DNA of 25,255 bases, taken from positions 1-25,255 of the IMG/VR virus record IMGVR_UViG_3300046009_007039; one strand, written 5' to 3'. The translations under genes were made by a program, and so were the position numbers. The DNA is from a virus. The first letter of the stretch is position 1; the number at the start of each line of letters is the position of its first letter. Below, piece by piece: positions 12,203 to 19,432 of the stretch. The notes beneath the pieces are model-generated. The model searched no databases and was not told the origin of the DNA. It saw only the letters and a list, made by a program, of their open reading frames with translations.

Positions 12203-12277
12203 TGGTGCCGACAGCCAGAATCGAACTGACCTCCCGGGAGTACGAAACCCGTGCATCGCCAACAATGCTTTATCGAC
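12203..12277 (-). tRNA. tRNA-Thr(CGT)
   Basis: Acceptor GTCGATA/TGTCGGC, A73, encoded CCA, anticodon arm CGGGT-TTCGTAC-TCCCG (CGT) and T-loop TTCGATT. The D- and anticodon arms nearly repeat those of the adjacent Thr(TGT) gene, so the pair arose by tandem duplication. Confidence 0.88.
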
Positions 12278-12281
12278 TTGA

Positions 12282-12356
12282 TGGAGCTCTGACCCGGAAT
12301 TGAACCGAGTTCCCGGGAGTACAAAACCCGTGCATCGCCAGCAATGCTTTCAGAGC
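12282..12356 (-). tRNA. tRNA-Thr(TGT)
   Basis: Acceptor GCTCTGA/TCAGAGC, U73, encoded CCA, loop TTTGTAC (TGT) and T-loop TTCAATT. Its first 7 nt overlap the end of the endonuclease gene at 12350-12973. Confidence 0.9.
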
Positions 12357-12973
12357 ATATTCTGAATGGACATCCAATCAAGACTGCCCTTGTCGAGCAG
12401 AATCACTCGGATACCGGTTTGTTTTTCGACCAAAGCAATCTTTTCTCGATCTGAAAAGCCTAGTCGCGGGTTTATGTTCGAAAGAAGAAAATCATTCTTC
12501 GGATCTAGATAGACGTCATATTCCGGAAGATAGAAGTCCGGGGTGTACGTCCGTGTTTTGCCGTTCGGATCTATGTATCTAATCCGAGAACACGTGGTCC
12601 ATTTAACGTCATTTTCATCCAGAGATTGGGCGACTCTAAGTTCGTATGATGATCCTAGAGTTTTTCCATTGTACTTAATCCATCTAGATTGTGTGACACC
12701 ACCGAATCCTCTCTCGCGGGCAGACTCTGAAAGACGACGTTTGCGATCATCAGTTAGAGAAGCGCGTGGTTTGCCGGATAGCTTTAGGGAGATTATCTCG
12801 CCCATAGCAGTCAGACGAGAATCAGTGTCTTTAGTCTTTCCACGATTCCATGCCGGAAGTCCTGTCTTTGTGAATGTAGTCCTGCGATCAGGATTTTCAC
12901 TGCAAAGACGACTATGAGATGACGCTCCAGCCTTCGATTCTTTTTCTAGGCCACAGAATGGACAAACATGCAT
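12350..12973 (-). CDS. Homing endonuclease-like protein, zinc finger plus PD-(D/E)XK-like domain
   Basis: 207 residues from ATG at 12973, with GGAGG 5 nt upstream. An N-terminal C2HC finger (Cys4, Cys7, His20, Cys24) is followed by a GLPAWNRGKTKDTDSRL segment like NUMOD3 DNA-binding modules. After YELRVAQSLDENDVKW come TPDFYLPEYDVYLDPKN, a PD...DxK-type nuclease core close to Vsr/very-short-patch-like endonucleases. It is placed at the end of the tRNA-Thr pair. A late promoter precedes it. Probably a free-standing mobile endonuclease. Confidence 0.75.
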   Translation of the reverse strand: MHVCPFCGLEKESKAGASSHSRLCSENPDRRTTFTKTGLPAWNRGKTKDTDSRLTAMGEIISLKLSGKPRASLTDDRKRRLSESARERGFGGVTQSRWIKYNGKTLGSSYELRVAQSLDENDVKWTTCSRIRYIDPNGKTRTYTPDFYLPEYDVYLDPKNDFLLSNINPRLGFSDREKIALVEKQTGIRVILLDKGSLDWMSIQNML

Positions 12974-12977
12974 GGAA

Positions 12978-13002
12978 ACCTCCACACTTATTTATCCAAG
13001 GT
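12978..13002 (-). promoter_or_regulatory. Late promoter in the loop of an RBS hairpin
   Basis: GATAAATA (12989-12996, minus) lies in the 15-nt loop of a 5-bp stem ACCTT/GAGGT that takes up the GGAGG of the endonuclease gene. A weaker version of the arrangement at 148-181 and 2104-2130. Confidence 0.5.
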
Positions 13003-13009
13003 AGTCGCT

Positions 13010-13258
13010 CTACGAGTTAGCGCTTGGCGAGTCTTCTGTCATGAGATAATTGTCATAAAGGAACTGTCGAGCGTCGACTTGCGATTTCATCGTGGTCAGA
13101 AGTTCACCAGATGGAGAGAAGACCTGAACGTTATTGGCTCCCTCCATGTTGTAGTTGACTACTGCCTGGCCGATAAACTTGTCGGTACCTTGAACGAAGT
13201 AGTCCGAGGTCCGAATACGACCTTTGATACGGACCTCGGAATAGACTTTACGCGGCAT
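13010..13258 (-). CDS. Small hypothetical protein
   Basis: 82 residues, probably beta-rich (YSEVRIKGRIRTSDYF, NNVQVFSPSGELLTTM). It overlaps the upstream gene by 11 nt. Its stop lies just above the endonuclease late promoter. Family not recognised. Confidence 0.72.
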   Translation of the reverse strand: MPRKVYSEVRIKGRIRTSDYFVQGTDKFIGQAVVNYNMEGANNVQVFSPSGELLTTMKSQVDARQFLYDNYLMTEDSPSANS

Positions 13259-13433
13259 TCTTGGTTTGTTCCCCGGTGATCTTTTTGTTCCAATAGTCGT
13301 CCATCAAGCTCTTATAGAGCTTCGGATCCGACATGACACGCGAAATTGCGGTCTTAGCTGGCGTTTGAAGGATGCTAGACGCGAAGCGCGCAAAACCTTC
13401 TTCGAATCGTTTGATGCGAGATGACTCTGACAT
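13248..13433 (-). CDS. Small hypothetical protein
   Basis: 61 residues from MSESSRIKRFEEGFARFAS. A longer TTG-start frame would begin at the predicted transcription start, so the internal ATG is preferred, although its RBS is weak. Mostly helical. First gene behind promoter 13468-13495. Confidence 0.65.
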   Translation of the reverse strand: MSESSRIKRFEEGFARFASSILQTPAKTAISRVMSDPKLYKSLMDDYWNKKITGEQTKNAA

Positions 13434-13467
13434 ATAAATCGACTTTCTGTAAACGACGTCCAATGTT

Positions 13468-13495
13468 ATTCTATCACACCGGACGCCTTTGTAAA
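13468..13495 (-). promoter_or_regulatory. Early-type phage promoter
   Basis: TTTACA (13490-13495), a 16-nt spacer ending TGTGA and TAGAAT (13468-13473). Drives the two small genes at 13010-13433. Confidence 0.8.
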
Positions 13496-13499
13496 CAGA

Positions 13500-13703
13500 C
13501 TATTTTGCAGTCGGATCGAAAAGAGAATCCCACTCCTCGTCAGTCATGCCGGTCATGATGAATTCCCTCTCCGAATCGGAGAGATTTGGCATGGCGGCCT
13601 GGATGACAGTACCAGATTCCCAGACGTTCAACTGTTCTTGAGTGACGGGAATGTCGAGAGTCCGAGTGACTCCTGACATTCGGGAAGTACGCGTAACTAG
13701 CAT
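13500..13703 (-). CDS. Small conserved phage protein, unknown function
   Basis: 67 residues. SGVTRTLDIPVTQEQLNVWESG...FIMTGMTDEEWDSLF matches a recurrent short phage protein family without known function. The ATG overlaps the upstream stop (ATGCTAG), so it is coupled to the 274-residue gene. Confidence 0.75.
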   Translation of the reverse strand: MLVTRTSRMSGVTRTLDIPVTQEQLNVWESGTVIQAAMPNLSDSEREFIMTGMTDEEWDSLFDPTAK

Positions 13704-14521
13704 TGATACAAATCCTGTGGTTTAACTAGTTTGACTTCTTTACCATTAGTCGACTCGATGAGCCAAAGATCTGTAGCGGCGTGGTACATGATAGTTTTGT
13801 ATTTCACGCCTTTGTTCACACCATCAACTAGGTCATAGACCTTATTGAGTTCTATCTGAGGTGTTTTTACCGACTTGACATATCGCGCATATAGCTTCTG
13901 GTCGAAAAAGCCGAGCACAGTGACCGGAAGACCATCGATACGTTTCCGAGTTACTGGAAGTTCGATGATAAGAACATCACCAATCTTTGTGTTTATCGCA
14001 AGAAGAGGCATAGAGCCATCTGCAGAAGCGGTAGCAGGAACGGTCGCAGGAACGGTCGCTATACTTACTGATGGACTCTTGTACGACTCGCGGAAGTCCT
14101 GAAAAGCCATGTTCCTATAAATGCCGAGCGATGCGAAGTCAGTAAGAGCAGCAATCGCTTCAGGACCATTAAGCCGCAGTCTGTGAATGTAAGACAGAAG
14201 GGTGCATAGATCCTTACTGATTCCGCGAGTGAAATCATTGAAGAAGTAACTGCTGCTGAATGACGGGCCACGCTTGCGGTAACCGACGAGGCGATTGATA
14301 TTGATCTGCTGCGCGGCCATCCAACAGACGCCGCGGAAGTCATAAGCTAAAATGTCAAGATCGCCGGGTTTCAAACGGCGCACAGGAGCGGTCGCGTACT
14401 TGTAGAGGACGTGTGCGATCGCCTTGTTCGAGCCAAATTTGGTCGGCCAGGTCTTTAGAATGGTGATCATCTGCTGAACGAGTGCCTTCTCGTTCACAGT
14501 CAACGTAAATCTCTTACTCAT
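13697..14521 (-). CDS. Hypothetical protein, two-part with repeat linker
   Basis: 274 residues from MSKRFTLTVNEK. This start is chosen because GGAG lies 8 nt upstream and the transcription start should be near 14537. Residues 1-130 look helical. A VPATVPATA linker, encoded by tandem 12-bp repeats (near 14030-14060), leads to a beta-rich C-terminal half. It lies directly below gp62. Family not recognised. Confidence 0.72.
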   Translation of the reverse strand: MSKRFTLTVNEKALVQQMITILKTWPTKFGSNKAIAHVLYKYATAPVRRLKPGDLDILAYDFRGVCWMAAQQININRLVGYRKRGPSFSSSYFFNDFTRGISKDLCTLLSYIHRLRLNGPEAIAALTDFASLGIYRNMAFQDFRESYKSPSVSIATVPATVPATASADGSMPLLAINTKIGDVLIIELPVTRKRIDGLPVTVLGFFDQKLYARYVKSVKTPQIELNKVYDLVDGVNKGVKYKTIMYHAATDLWLIESTNGKEVKLVKPQDLYQC

Positions 14522-14543
14522 TTGGTTCTCCATTTGAAGTGAA

Positions 14544-14571
14544 ATTATATCACACCGGTCAGCGACCAATC
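14544..14571 (-). promoter_or_regulatory. Extended -10 promoter
   Basis: TGTGA-TATAAT (-10 at 14544-14549), a perfect hexamer with the extended element. The -35 position reads GATTGG, a poor match. Drives 13500-14521. Confidence 0.55.
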
Positions 14572-14579
14572 ATAAAATT

Positions 14580-15029
14580 TTATCGCTTGCCTTTGACGAA
14601 ATCGTCTTCACGTCGGTGGGTCTCAATGACAGTTTCGATCTGATCAGGCGAGAGAAGACGAATGAGAACATTGGCGCGCCGAGATGAACATTTGTAGACA
14701 CCCATTACCGCGTCATGCGCTTCGGTTTTGCGAGCCTTTCCCCACTTCGAAAAACGGCGACGCTTGGACACAGATCCTAGATAGAACAAGAATTGCGCGC
14801 GGTTATCCAGATGCGCTCGGCTGTTCATCTCGTTGGCGACCATGATGGTGTCGGGATAGTAAGACATTGCCCGATTTACCATGAACGGAGAATACGCCGC
14901 TTCAGCAGCCGCATCGTTCTCCGTGTCTCGCATCAAATCCTTTTTGGATTGATTGATGGAGTCAGTGAAGTCCCAAGGAGTCAGTTTCTTCGGACCGCTC
15001 TCGGTTTCTGTCTGTTCCGACTTTTTCAT
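14580..15029 (-). CDS. 62: Sliding-clamp loader small subunit (T4 gp62-like)
   Basis: 149 residues. The core YSPFMVNRAMSYYPDTIMVANEMNSR, then LDNRAQFLFYLGSVSKRRRFSKWGK, matches T4 gp62 (YSKFMVENAL...GKRYGKWAK). With gp44 it forms the complex that loads gp45. The start is ATG at 15029 with a GAGAG RBS; an alternative TTG start lies at 15041. Its first 68 nt overlap the end of the zinc-ribbon gene, so translation is probably coupled. Confidence 0.88.
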   Translation of the reverse strand: MKKSEQTETESGPKKLTPWDFTDSINQSKKDLMRDTENDAAAEAAYSPFMVNRAMSYYPDTIMVANEMNSRAHLDNRAQFLFYLGSVSKRRRFSKWGKARKTEAHDAVMGVYKCSSRRANVLIRLLSPDQIETVIETHRREDDFVKGKR

Positions 15030-15225
15030 GAATTCTCTCAAAAAGCGTGTAGCATTCTTTGCAGACCTTATGCTCGACGATCTGCTGATCGAAGCGCATC
15101 TTGATGGTCCACGGATCTTCGGTAGGTTGCAAAACCGAATTGCATCCCCAGCACCTCAGACGTCTGTCCACGAAGCGAACTGCGGCTCGAAATAGGTCTC
15201 TCAACCAAAACAGAAAACTACGCAT
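14962..15225 (-). CDS. Zinc-ribbon protein between gp44 and gp62
   Basis: 87 residues from ATG at 15225 (AAGGAAG upstream), overlapping the end of gp44 by 8 nt. Two CxxC pairs (CWGC near residue 26, CKEC near residue 59) form a likely zinc ribbon after a basic amphipathic start. In T4 genes 44 and 62 adjoin directly; here this frame is inserted and overlaps both. Role unknown; it may bind DNA or the clamp-loader complex. Confidence 0.68.
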   Translation of the reverse strand: MRSFLFWLRDLFRAAVRFVDRRLRCWGCNSVLQPTEDPWTIKMRFDQQIVEHKVCKECYTLFERIHEKVGTDRNRERSEETDSLGLH

Positions 15226-16168
15226 CGGCTTCCTTCCAGACAGCATCTGCCATGATCTCAAGCATGCAAGCGGCAGTGTTGATTTCCTGGTCGACGACGA
15301 ATGCAGACTTGTACTGATAGTCCGCAAGGATCAAGATCACCCGTGCGAACGATGCAGGAACCAATCGTGACTCTAGCTTCTCATAGAGACTACGGAAAAG
15401 GGTGTTGGGATCCACATCGGTGTTTTCGGCAATCCACTTTCGGATGTCGCTGAACTTCTTGTCCTTCAAGAAACCAATGAGCGGAGCGATTTCCGAATCA
15501 GCGGCGCTGGTCAAAATGCCGGTGTCGACCTTGCCAGTCATCGAATATGCTTGAAGCTCATCAAGCACCTTGCGGAAATCAGGGAACCGCTTTTTGATCA
15601 GTTCCGCGACAACTGGCTTGTCGTACTCGATGTTTTCCTGATCGAGAATCGAACAGACGCGCTTAAAGAATTCCGTAGCCATCTGCGGCGCGAGCTTGCG
15701 CGGAATCTTGAAGTCGATCACAGTCATCCGGCTGCGGAGCGGCTCGATCAGTCGGTTCTTGAAGTTGCAGGTCATAATGAACCCGCAGTTTTTCGAGAAC
15801 GTCTGCATGAAGTTCCGAAGAGCTGGCTGTGTCGAGTTCGGGTTCAGATAATCGCTCTCGTCGATAATGACGAACTTCCGACCGCCAGTGAACGAAACCG
15901 CAGACGCGAAAGCGGTGATTTCGTTCCGAAGAACGTCGATTCCGTTCTTCTCAGAACCATTGATGATGATGTAGTCCGCGCCGATTTCATCGAGCATTGC
16001 CATGGCGACTGTAGTCTTACCGACACCTGGGCCGCCGGTCAAAAGAAGAGGTGGTACCTCACCTTTATCGACCATGGCCTGGAACATCGCCTTCAGGTCC
16101 GGCGGTAGGATCGTGTCGGCTACTCTACGTGGCCGATACTTTTCAGAGAGAACGAATTCCTCTAGCAT
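15218..16168 (-). CDS. 44: Sliding-clamp loader ATPase (T4 gp44-like)
   Basis: 316 residues, near the 319 of T4 gp44. Walker A GGPGVGKT (45-52), Walker B with DESD (103-106), sensor-1 TCN (133-135) and the SRC-like arginine-finger segment PLRSRM (143-148) identify an AAA+ clamp loader. A C-terminal helical collar follows. It opens gp45 and places it on primed DNA. First gene of the 44-Zn ribbon-62 unit. A -10-like box lies in the terminator hairpin upstream. Confidence 0.96.
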   Translation of the reverse strand: MLEEFVLSEKYRPRRVADTILPPDLKAMFQAMVDKGEVPPLLLTGGPGVGKTTVAMAMLDEIGADYIIINGSEKNGIDVLRNEITAFASAVSFTGGRKFVIIDESDYLNPNSTQPALRNFMQTFSKNCGFIMTCNFKNRLIEPLRSRMTVIDFKIPRKLAPQMATEFFKRVCSILDQENIEYDKPVVAELIKKRFPDFRKVLDELQAYSMTGKVDTGILTSAADSEIAPLIGFLKDKKFSDIRKWIAENTDVDPNTLFRSLYEKLESRLVPASFARVILILADYQYKSAFVVDQEINTAACMLEIMADAVWKEADA

Positions 16169-16196
16169 GCTTGCCTTTCATTGGGAGACACAAAAA

Positions 16197-16245
16197 GGCT
16201 CCTGGATCTGCTGTGATGGTGTTATCCTATCACGATCCAGGAGCC
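16197..16245 (-). terminator. Terminator of gp45 with a promoter box in its loop
   Basis: A 12-bp perfect stem (16197-16208 with 16234-16245) followed by T5 on the minus strand. The 25-nt loop carries CGTGA-TAGGAT (-10 at 16224-16229), like the other phage promoters, and also forms GTGAT/ATCAC. The -35 position (CTCAAC) is weak. Clamp transcripts should end here while new ones for gp44 may begin. Confidence 0.75.
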
Positions 16246-16265
16246 GTTGAGATTTAATTTTGGCC

Positions 16266-16952
16266 TTAGGCCTTGGAAGCGGCGTCCGCTGCGATCCAGT
16301 ACGTGACTTCGAAACCGTTCAGAGCCTTAAAGCCCTCACCGCTATCGAAGACGATAAGACCCTGTTTGCTCACCGTGACCGCGTAGGTACCTGTGATGAT
16401 GTTCAGGTTGTCCTTCTTGATGATCATCTTCATGTCCGACGATTCGGTAGGACCGACTTCGACCCGGTACTTGTCGCCAGTCGGGTTCTTGGAATCGATG
16501 GCGTCAAGGTAGATGACTCCTTCTTCGACCGTGATCGCGATTTCCGGCAGAGCCAAGACGCTGAGGCTCTTCAGAAGACGGCCAAGATAGTCGCCTGGTA
16601 GTTCGAACGTCAGATCCTCGGATGGCAACTTGATGCCATTCTTCGGAGGAGTGAGGAAGTTCGCTGGATCGGCTCGAGTGTAGGAGATACGCTCGTTACG
16701 ACCGCCAGAAAGGACGATGTAACGGTCGTTGATTTCGACCTCAGGGTCGGTGATCAGACTGAAGGTCGATAGGAACTTCGATAGATCGTAGACTGCGAAC
16801 TCTTCTTCGATCGACTGATCGATTGTAGCACGGGCCATGATGGTCTTGGTAGGCGAAATGGTCGAAATGACCGCACCACCTGGGTGGTGAATAGATGGAT
16901 TGATGCTTGAAAAGCTCTTCAGGACCTGGAGGGCCGCGTTAGAGAGTTTCAT
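16266..16952 (-). CDS. 45: Sliding clamp (T4 gp45-like)
   Basis: 228 residues, the same size as T4 gp45. N-terminus MKLSNAALQVLKSFSSINPSI aligns with gp45-type starts, and two similar clamp folds follow (FAVYDLSKFLSTFSLITDPEVEI in the first; SVLALPEIAITVEEGVIYLDAID in the second). Homotrimeric processivity ring, also needed for late transcription in T4. ATG has AAAGGA upstream. It overlaps the small gene upstream by 14 nt and has its own -10 box at 16992-16997. Confidence 0.94.
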   Translation of the reverse strand: MKLSNAALQVLKSFSSINPSIHHPGGAVISTISPTKTIMARATIDQSIEEEFAVYDLSKFLSTFSLITDPEVEINDRYIVLSGGRNERISYTRADPANFLTPPKNGIKLPSEDLTFELPGDYLGRLLKSLSVLALPEIAITVEEGVIYLDAIDSKNPTGDKYRVEVGPTESSDMKMIIKKDNLNIITGTYAVTVSKQGLIVFDSGEGFKALNGFEVTYWIAADAASKA

Positions 16953-17097
16953 CTGGTGTGTCCTTTGTGTCGTTGGATTCGTTCTGATAGTATTCTAACA
17001 CACGTGGATCAGAGATTTGGTCAAGATTTTTTCTCGCCCACGCGTCAAAGACGACCTCGCGATATTTGTCCCACGCGAGGTCGTCTTCTTTTGACAT
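16939..17097 (-). CDS. Small protein upstream of gp45
   Basis: 52 residues from MSKEDDLAWDKYREVVFDAW; its ATG overlaps the TAA of the glycosyltransferase gene (TAATG). Acidic and helical. It overlaps gp45 by 14 nt, and the gp45 promoter lies inside it. Family not recognised. Confidence 0.68.
   Translation of the reverse strand: MSKEDDLAWDKYREVVFDAWARKNLDQISDPRVLEYYQNESNDTKDTPDETL
16992..16997 (-). promoter_or_regulatory. -10 box for gp45
   Basis: TGTGT-TAGAAT on the minus strand, 40 nt before the gp45 start, inside the 52-residue gene. The -35 position has no TTTACA (CAAATC). Likely an activator-dependent or middle-type promoter. Confidence 0.5.
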
Positions 17098-17987
17098 TAC
17101 TTGGTTTTCCGGAGTTGAGCCGGATCCGCGGTAGCCGCGACTCCTAGCTGGGCCAGATCCGCCAGAGAACCGCCGAAGACGTAGGTTCCTACGTGCTGAA
17201 GCTTCATCCACGGGCACAGCCAGACCTTCATGCCGATCTTTTGGACGTCATAGCAGAACTTGTAGTCTTCCGACAGGTAGCGCTTGGATTCCGGATCGAT
17301 GATGCAGTCAAAGTAAGCCATGATTTCACGGCTACCGTCGAAGTTCTCGGTCCGAACGTGGTCCGGCTTGTAGAGAAGATCAGGGCGTGCTTCAGCGAAT
17401 TTGTCGAAGGTCGGACGACGAATCATCATGAAGCCGGTACCGCCTTCGAGGACCTCAGCCGGAGAACCTAGGGCGATTTCCTTGGTGTCCGACTTCGGGT
17501 TGAAGACGTAGTCGCCAACGAAGTTTTCGAGGTTGTTCGGATTCTCGTCAGCGAAGCCCTTGTCGACAGCGACCTTGATCTTCTCCCAGGAGATGCACTT
17601 CTTCGGGTACGGACCGCAGAGAACGTCATATTCGCTCTCATCAGACTGCATGGCCATCAAAGCCAGAACATCATGTGGGTTAAACCCGATGTCGGAGTCG
17701 ATGAACATAAAGTGCTGGATTGGCATGCGAACTTGCTTGCCGTCGACTTCCGTGTCGAAACCAGCTCTCATAAACTCGTCGACGCAATAGTTACGCGCAC
17801 GGGTAATGAGAGACTCATTGAACAGGAAGTACATCTGCAGTGGAATGCGGTAGTGCGTACAGAGGGCCGATAGATCGGCGATCGACCTAGCGAACATACC
17901 AGCACACTGGCCACCATACATCGGGGTCGCTAGAAAAAGACCGCGCTTTTGCAGGGTCTCGATTGGAACAGAGACTTCAAAACTCAT
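17097..17987 (-). CDS. GT-A-type glycosyltransferase
   Basis: 296 residues. FIDSDIGFNPHDVLALMA gives the DxD-type metal/sugar-nucleotide motif (near residue 96). RGLFLATPMYGG at the N-terminus and the GGTGFMMIRR segment (near residue 185) are typical of GT-A transferases found in phages. No signal peptide or membrane segment, so it acts in the cytoplasm. It overlaps the DUF3310 gene and closes the run of base-modification genes, so modified DNA bases are the likely acceptor (inference). Confidence 0.72.
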   Translation of the reverse strand: MSFEVSVPIETLQKRGLFLATPMYGGQCAGMFARSIADLSALCTHYRIPLQMYFLFNESLITRARNYCVDEFMRAGFDTEVDGKQVRMPIQHFMFIDSDIGFNPHDVLALMAMQSDESEYDVLCGPYPKKCISWEKIKVAVDKGFADENPNNLENFVGDYVFNPKSDTKEIALGSPAEVLEGGTGFMMIRRPTFDKFAEARPDLLYKPDHVRTENFDGSREIMAYFDCIIDPESKRYLSEDYKFCYDVQKIGMKVWLCPWMKLQHVGTYVFGGSLADLAQLGVAATADPAQLRKTK

Positions 17988-18295
17988 TTTGGACTCGCTT
18001 GCTTCTTGTCATGGAAAAAGAGCGCCAGGATGGTGTAATGCAGGATCTTCATGAGATCCTTGCGATTATGGCCGTCCTTCTTGCCATATCTGGCGGCGTA
18101 CTTGATGATTGATCCAACAACGAAGCCCATGCCGTGTCCGGCGTCTTCGATTAGGTCGAGGGCCTGGACTTTTCCAGAATAGTGTTGGCTGTAGGTCGAT
18201 CCAATGTACTCATGAGCCTCAGCAAGGTAACGATCCTCGTTGTAGGAAAACGAGACACTGGATTGAAGTGTTAGAGCAGGGACGTTCGTTGTCAT
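17984..18295 (-). CDS. DUF3310 family protein
   Basis: 103 residues from the ATG at 18295 (a GTG one codon earlier is also open). YSQHYSGKVQALDLIED...GFVVGSIIKYAARYGKKDGHNRKDLMKILHYTILAL fits the DUF3310 pattern (HY...G..IKY..R.G.K.....DL.K...Y). The family is common in phages and often labelled nucleotide-kinase-like without proof. It overlaps the glycosyltransferase gene by 4 nt. Confidence 0.78.
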   Translation of the reverse strand: MTTNVPALTLQSSVSFSYNEDRYLAEAHEYIGSTYSQHYSGKVQALDLIEDAGHGMGFVVGSIIKYAARYGKKDGHNRKDLMKILHYTILALFFHDKKQASPK

Positions 18296-18343
18296 CACAT
18301 CTATCTATCGTTTGGAGGCCAATATGTAAGGTAGAATTATTTC

Positions 18344-19432
18344 TCAGCCAAAGAAGGCGGCTAGACCGGCAGACTCTTCAGTGACCGGCTTAGTCTTAGC
18401 GATTTTTACCGGCTTTTCTTTGACAGGCGGCAAAGGACCTTGCCAGTGCGGATATGACGCACGAGCCAAGTGAACTGAACGAGGACGCTCCATGTGTTCG
18501 AAGTCGAGTTCGCCCTTGTCGTTCTTGAGATAATCGGTCCACTTCATCCAGGAGACGTCGTTATCCGAACCGATCTTAAGCTGGTCGATGAATGCTGTGC
18601 GTACAGCGTCTCGCTCCGCCCATGATCCGTAGAAAGGAGTTCCTTTGTAGTATCCGGTTTTTGGAAGTTTGCGGCTCTCGTTCTCGATCGGCATCGGCTC
18701 GAAGATACGGACCTTGGAGCCCGGGCGGTAAAGTCCGCGAGCCTGTTCCATGTATCTGGATGCCAAGTCGCGAGCAGCCGATAGAGGCTCTGGTTGTCGA
18801 CACAAATGGTGTCGAATGTCGATATTACCGAAGTATAGGAAGATTCGGTCCCACTTATCCCTCGGACCGATTTCTTCTACGAGTTTGTCGAGGCCGATCT
18901 CTAGTGCGCCGTGAAGGGTCTTGAATGGGATTGAATGGACCTGCACCGATCGCGCGTATTGTGCGATCGCGTGACTGTCGCCGACTACCAATGATCGAGC
19001 CGGAGTGTCAAGGAACCTGACGAATTTGGTACGATCAGGAAGACTATTGGCCATGTCCCAGTCGATAGTGTTCAGGATCGGGTCATGATCTTTTGATTTC
19101 GTCAAGCGATCATTGATCAACTTAGCGTAATCCGGCATCGGAATGCCGAGAGAGGTCACCGTTTTATTGGTGTGAAACAGTTTGACAAGACCAGCAGGAT
19201 CAGCAAGACCGGAAAGGCCGCCAAACAGATTCAGGCCACCGCCAAAGTCATTTCCATGGTAAATGAAGACCTCATCAAAATCGTCAAGGTCTTGCTTGCC
19301 ACCATAGTTGACTGTGGCGTCATATCCCATGTGCTTAAGCTGGTCAGCATAGATTTCACCTTGAGCCGATCTATGCGAGTACGGTGACGGCGAGATCGGC
19401 GTGATCGGGCTCGTCAGTAGAACTTTAGTCAT
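18344..19432 (-). CDS. SGNH-hydrolase-like protein with clamp-binding-like tail
   Basis: 362 residues; ATG overlaps the upstream stop (TGATG). VVGDSHAIAQYA (near residue 155) resembles SGNH block I (GDSH), YFGNIDIRHH (near residue 200) block III, and SVHLA near residue 330 may hold the block V histidine. SGNH enzymes cleave or form esters. A flexible Lys/Pro linker leads to a C-terminal GLAAFFG, similar to the SLADFF tail of the next gene and to T4-type gp45-binding peptides. The hydrolase call rests on motifs only. Confidence 0.55.
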   Translation of the reverse strand: MTKVLLTSPITPISPSPYSHRSAQGEIYADQLKHMGYDATVNYGGKQDLDDFDEVFIYHGNDFGGGLNLFGGLSGLADPAGLVKLFHTNKTVTSLGIPMPDYAKLINDRLTKSKDHDPILNTIDWDMANSLPDRTKFVRFLDTPARSLVVGDSHAIAQYARSVQVHSIPFKTLHGALEIGLDKLVEEIGPRDKWDRIFLYFGNIDIRHHLCRQPEPLSAARDLASRYMEQARGLYRPGSKVRIFEPMPIENESRKLPKTGYYKGTPFYGSWAERDAVRTAFIDQLKIGSDNDVSWMKWTDYLKNDKGELDFEHMERPRSVHLARASYPHWQGPLPPVKEKPVKIAKTKPVTEESAGLAAFFG

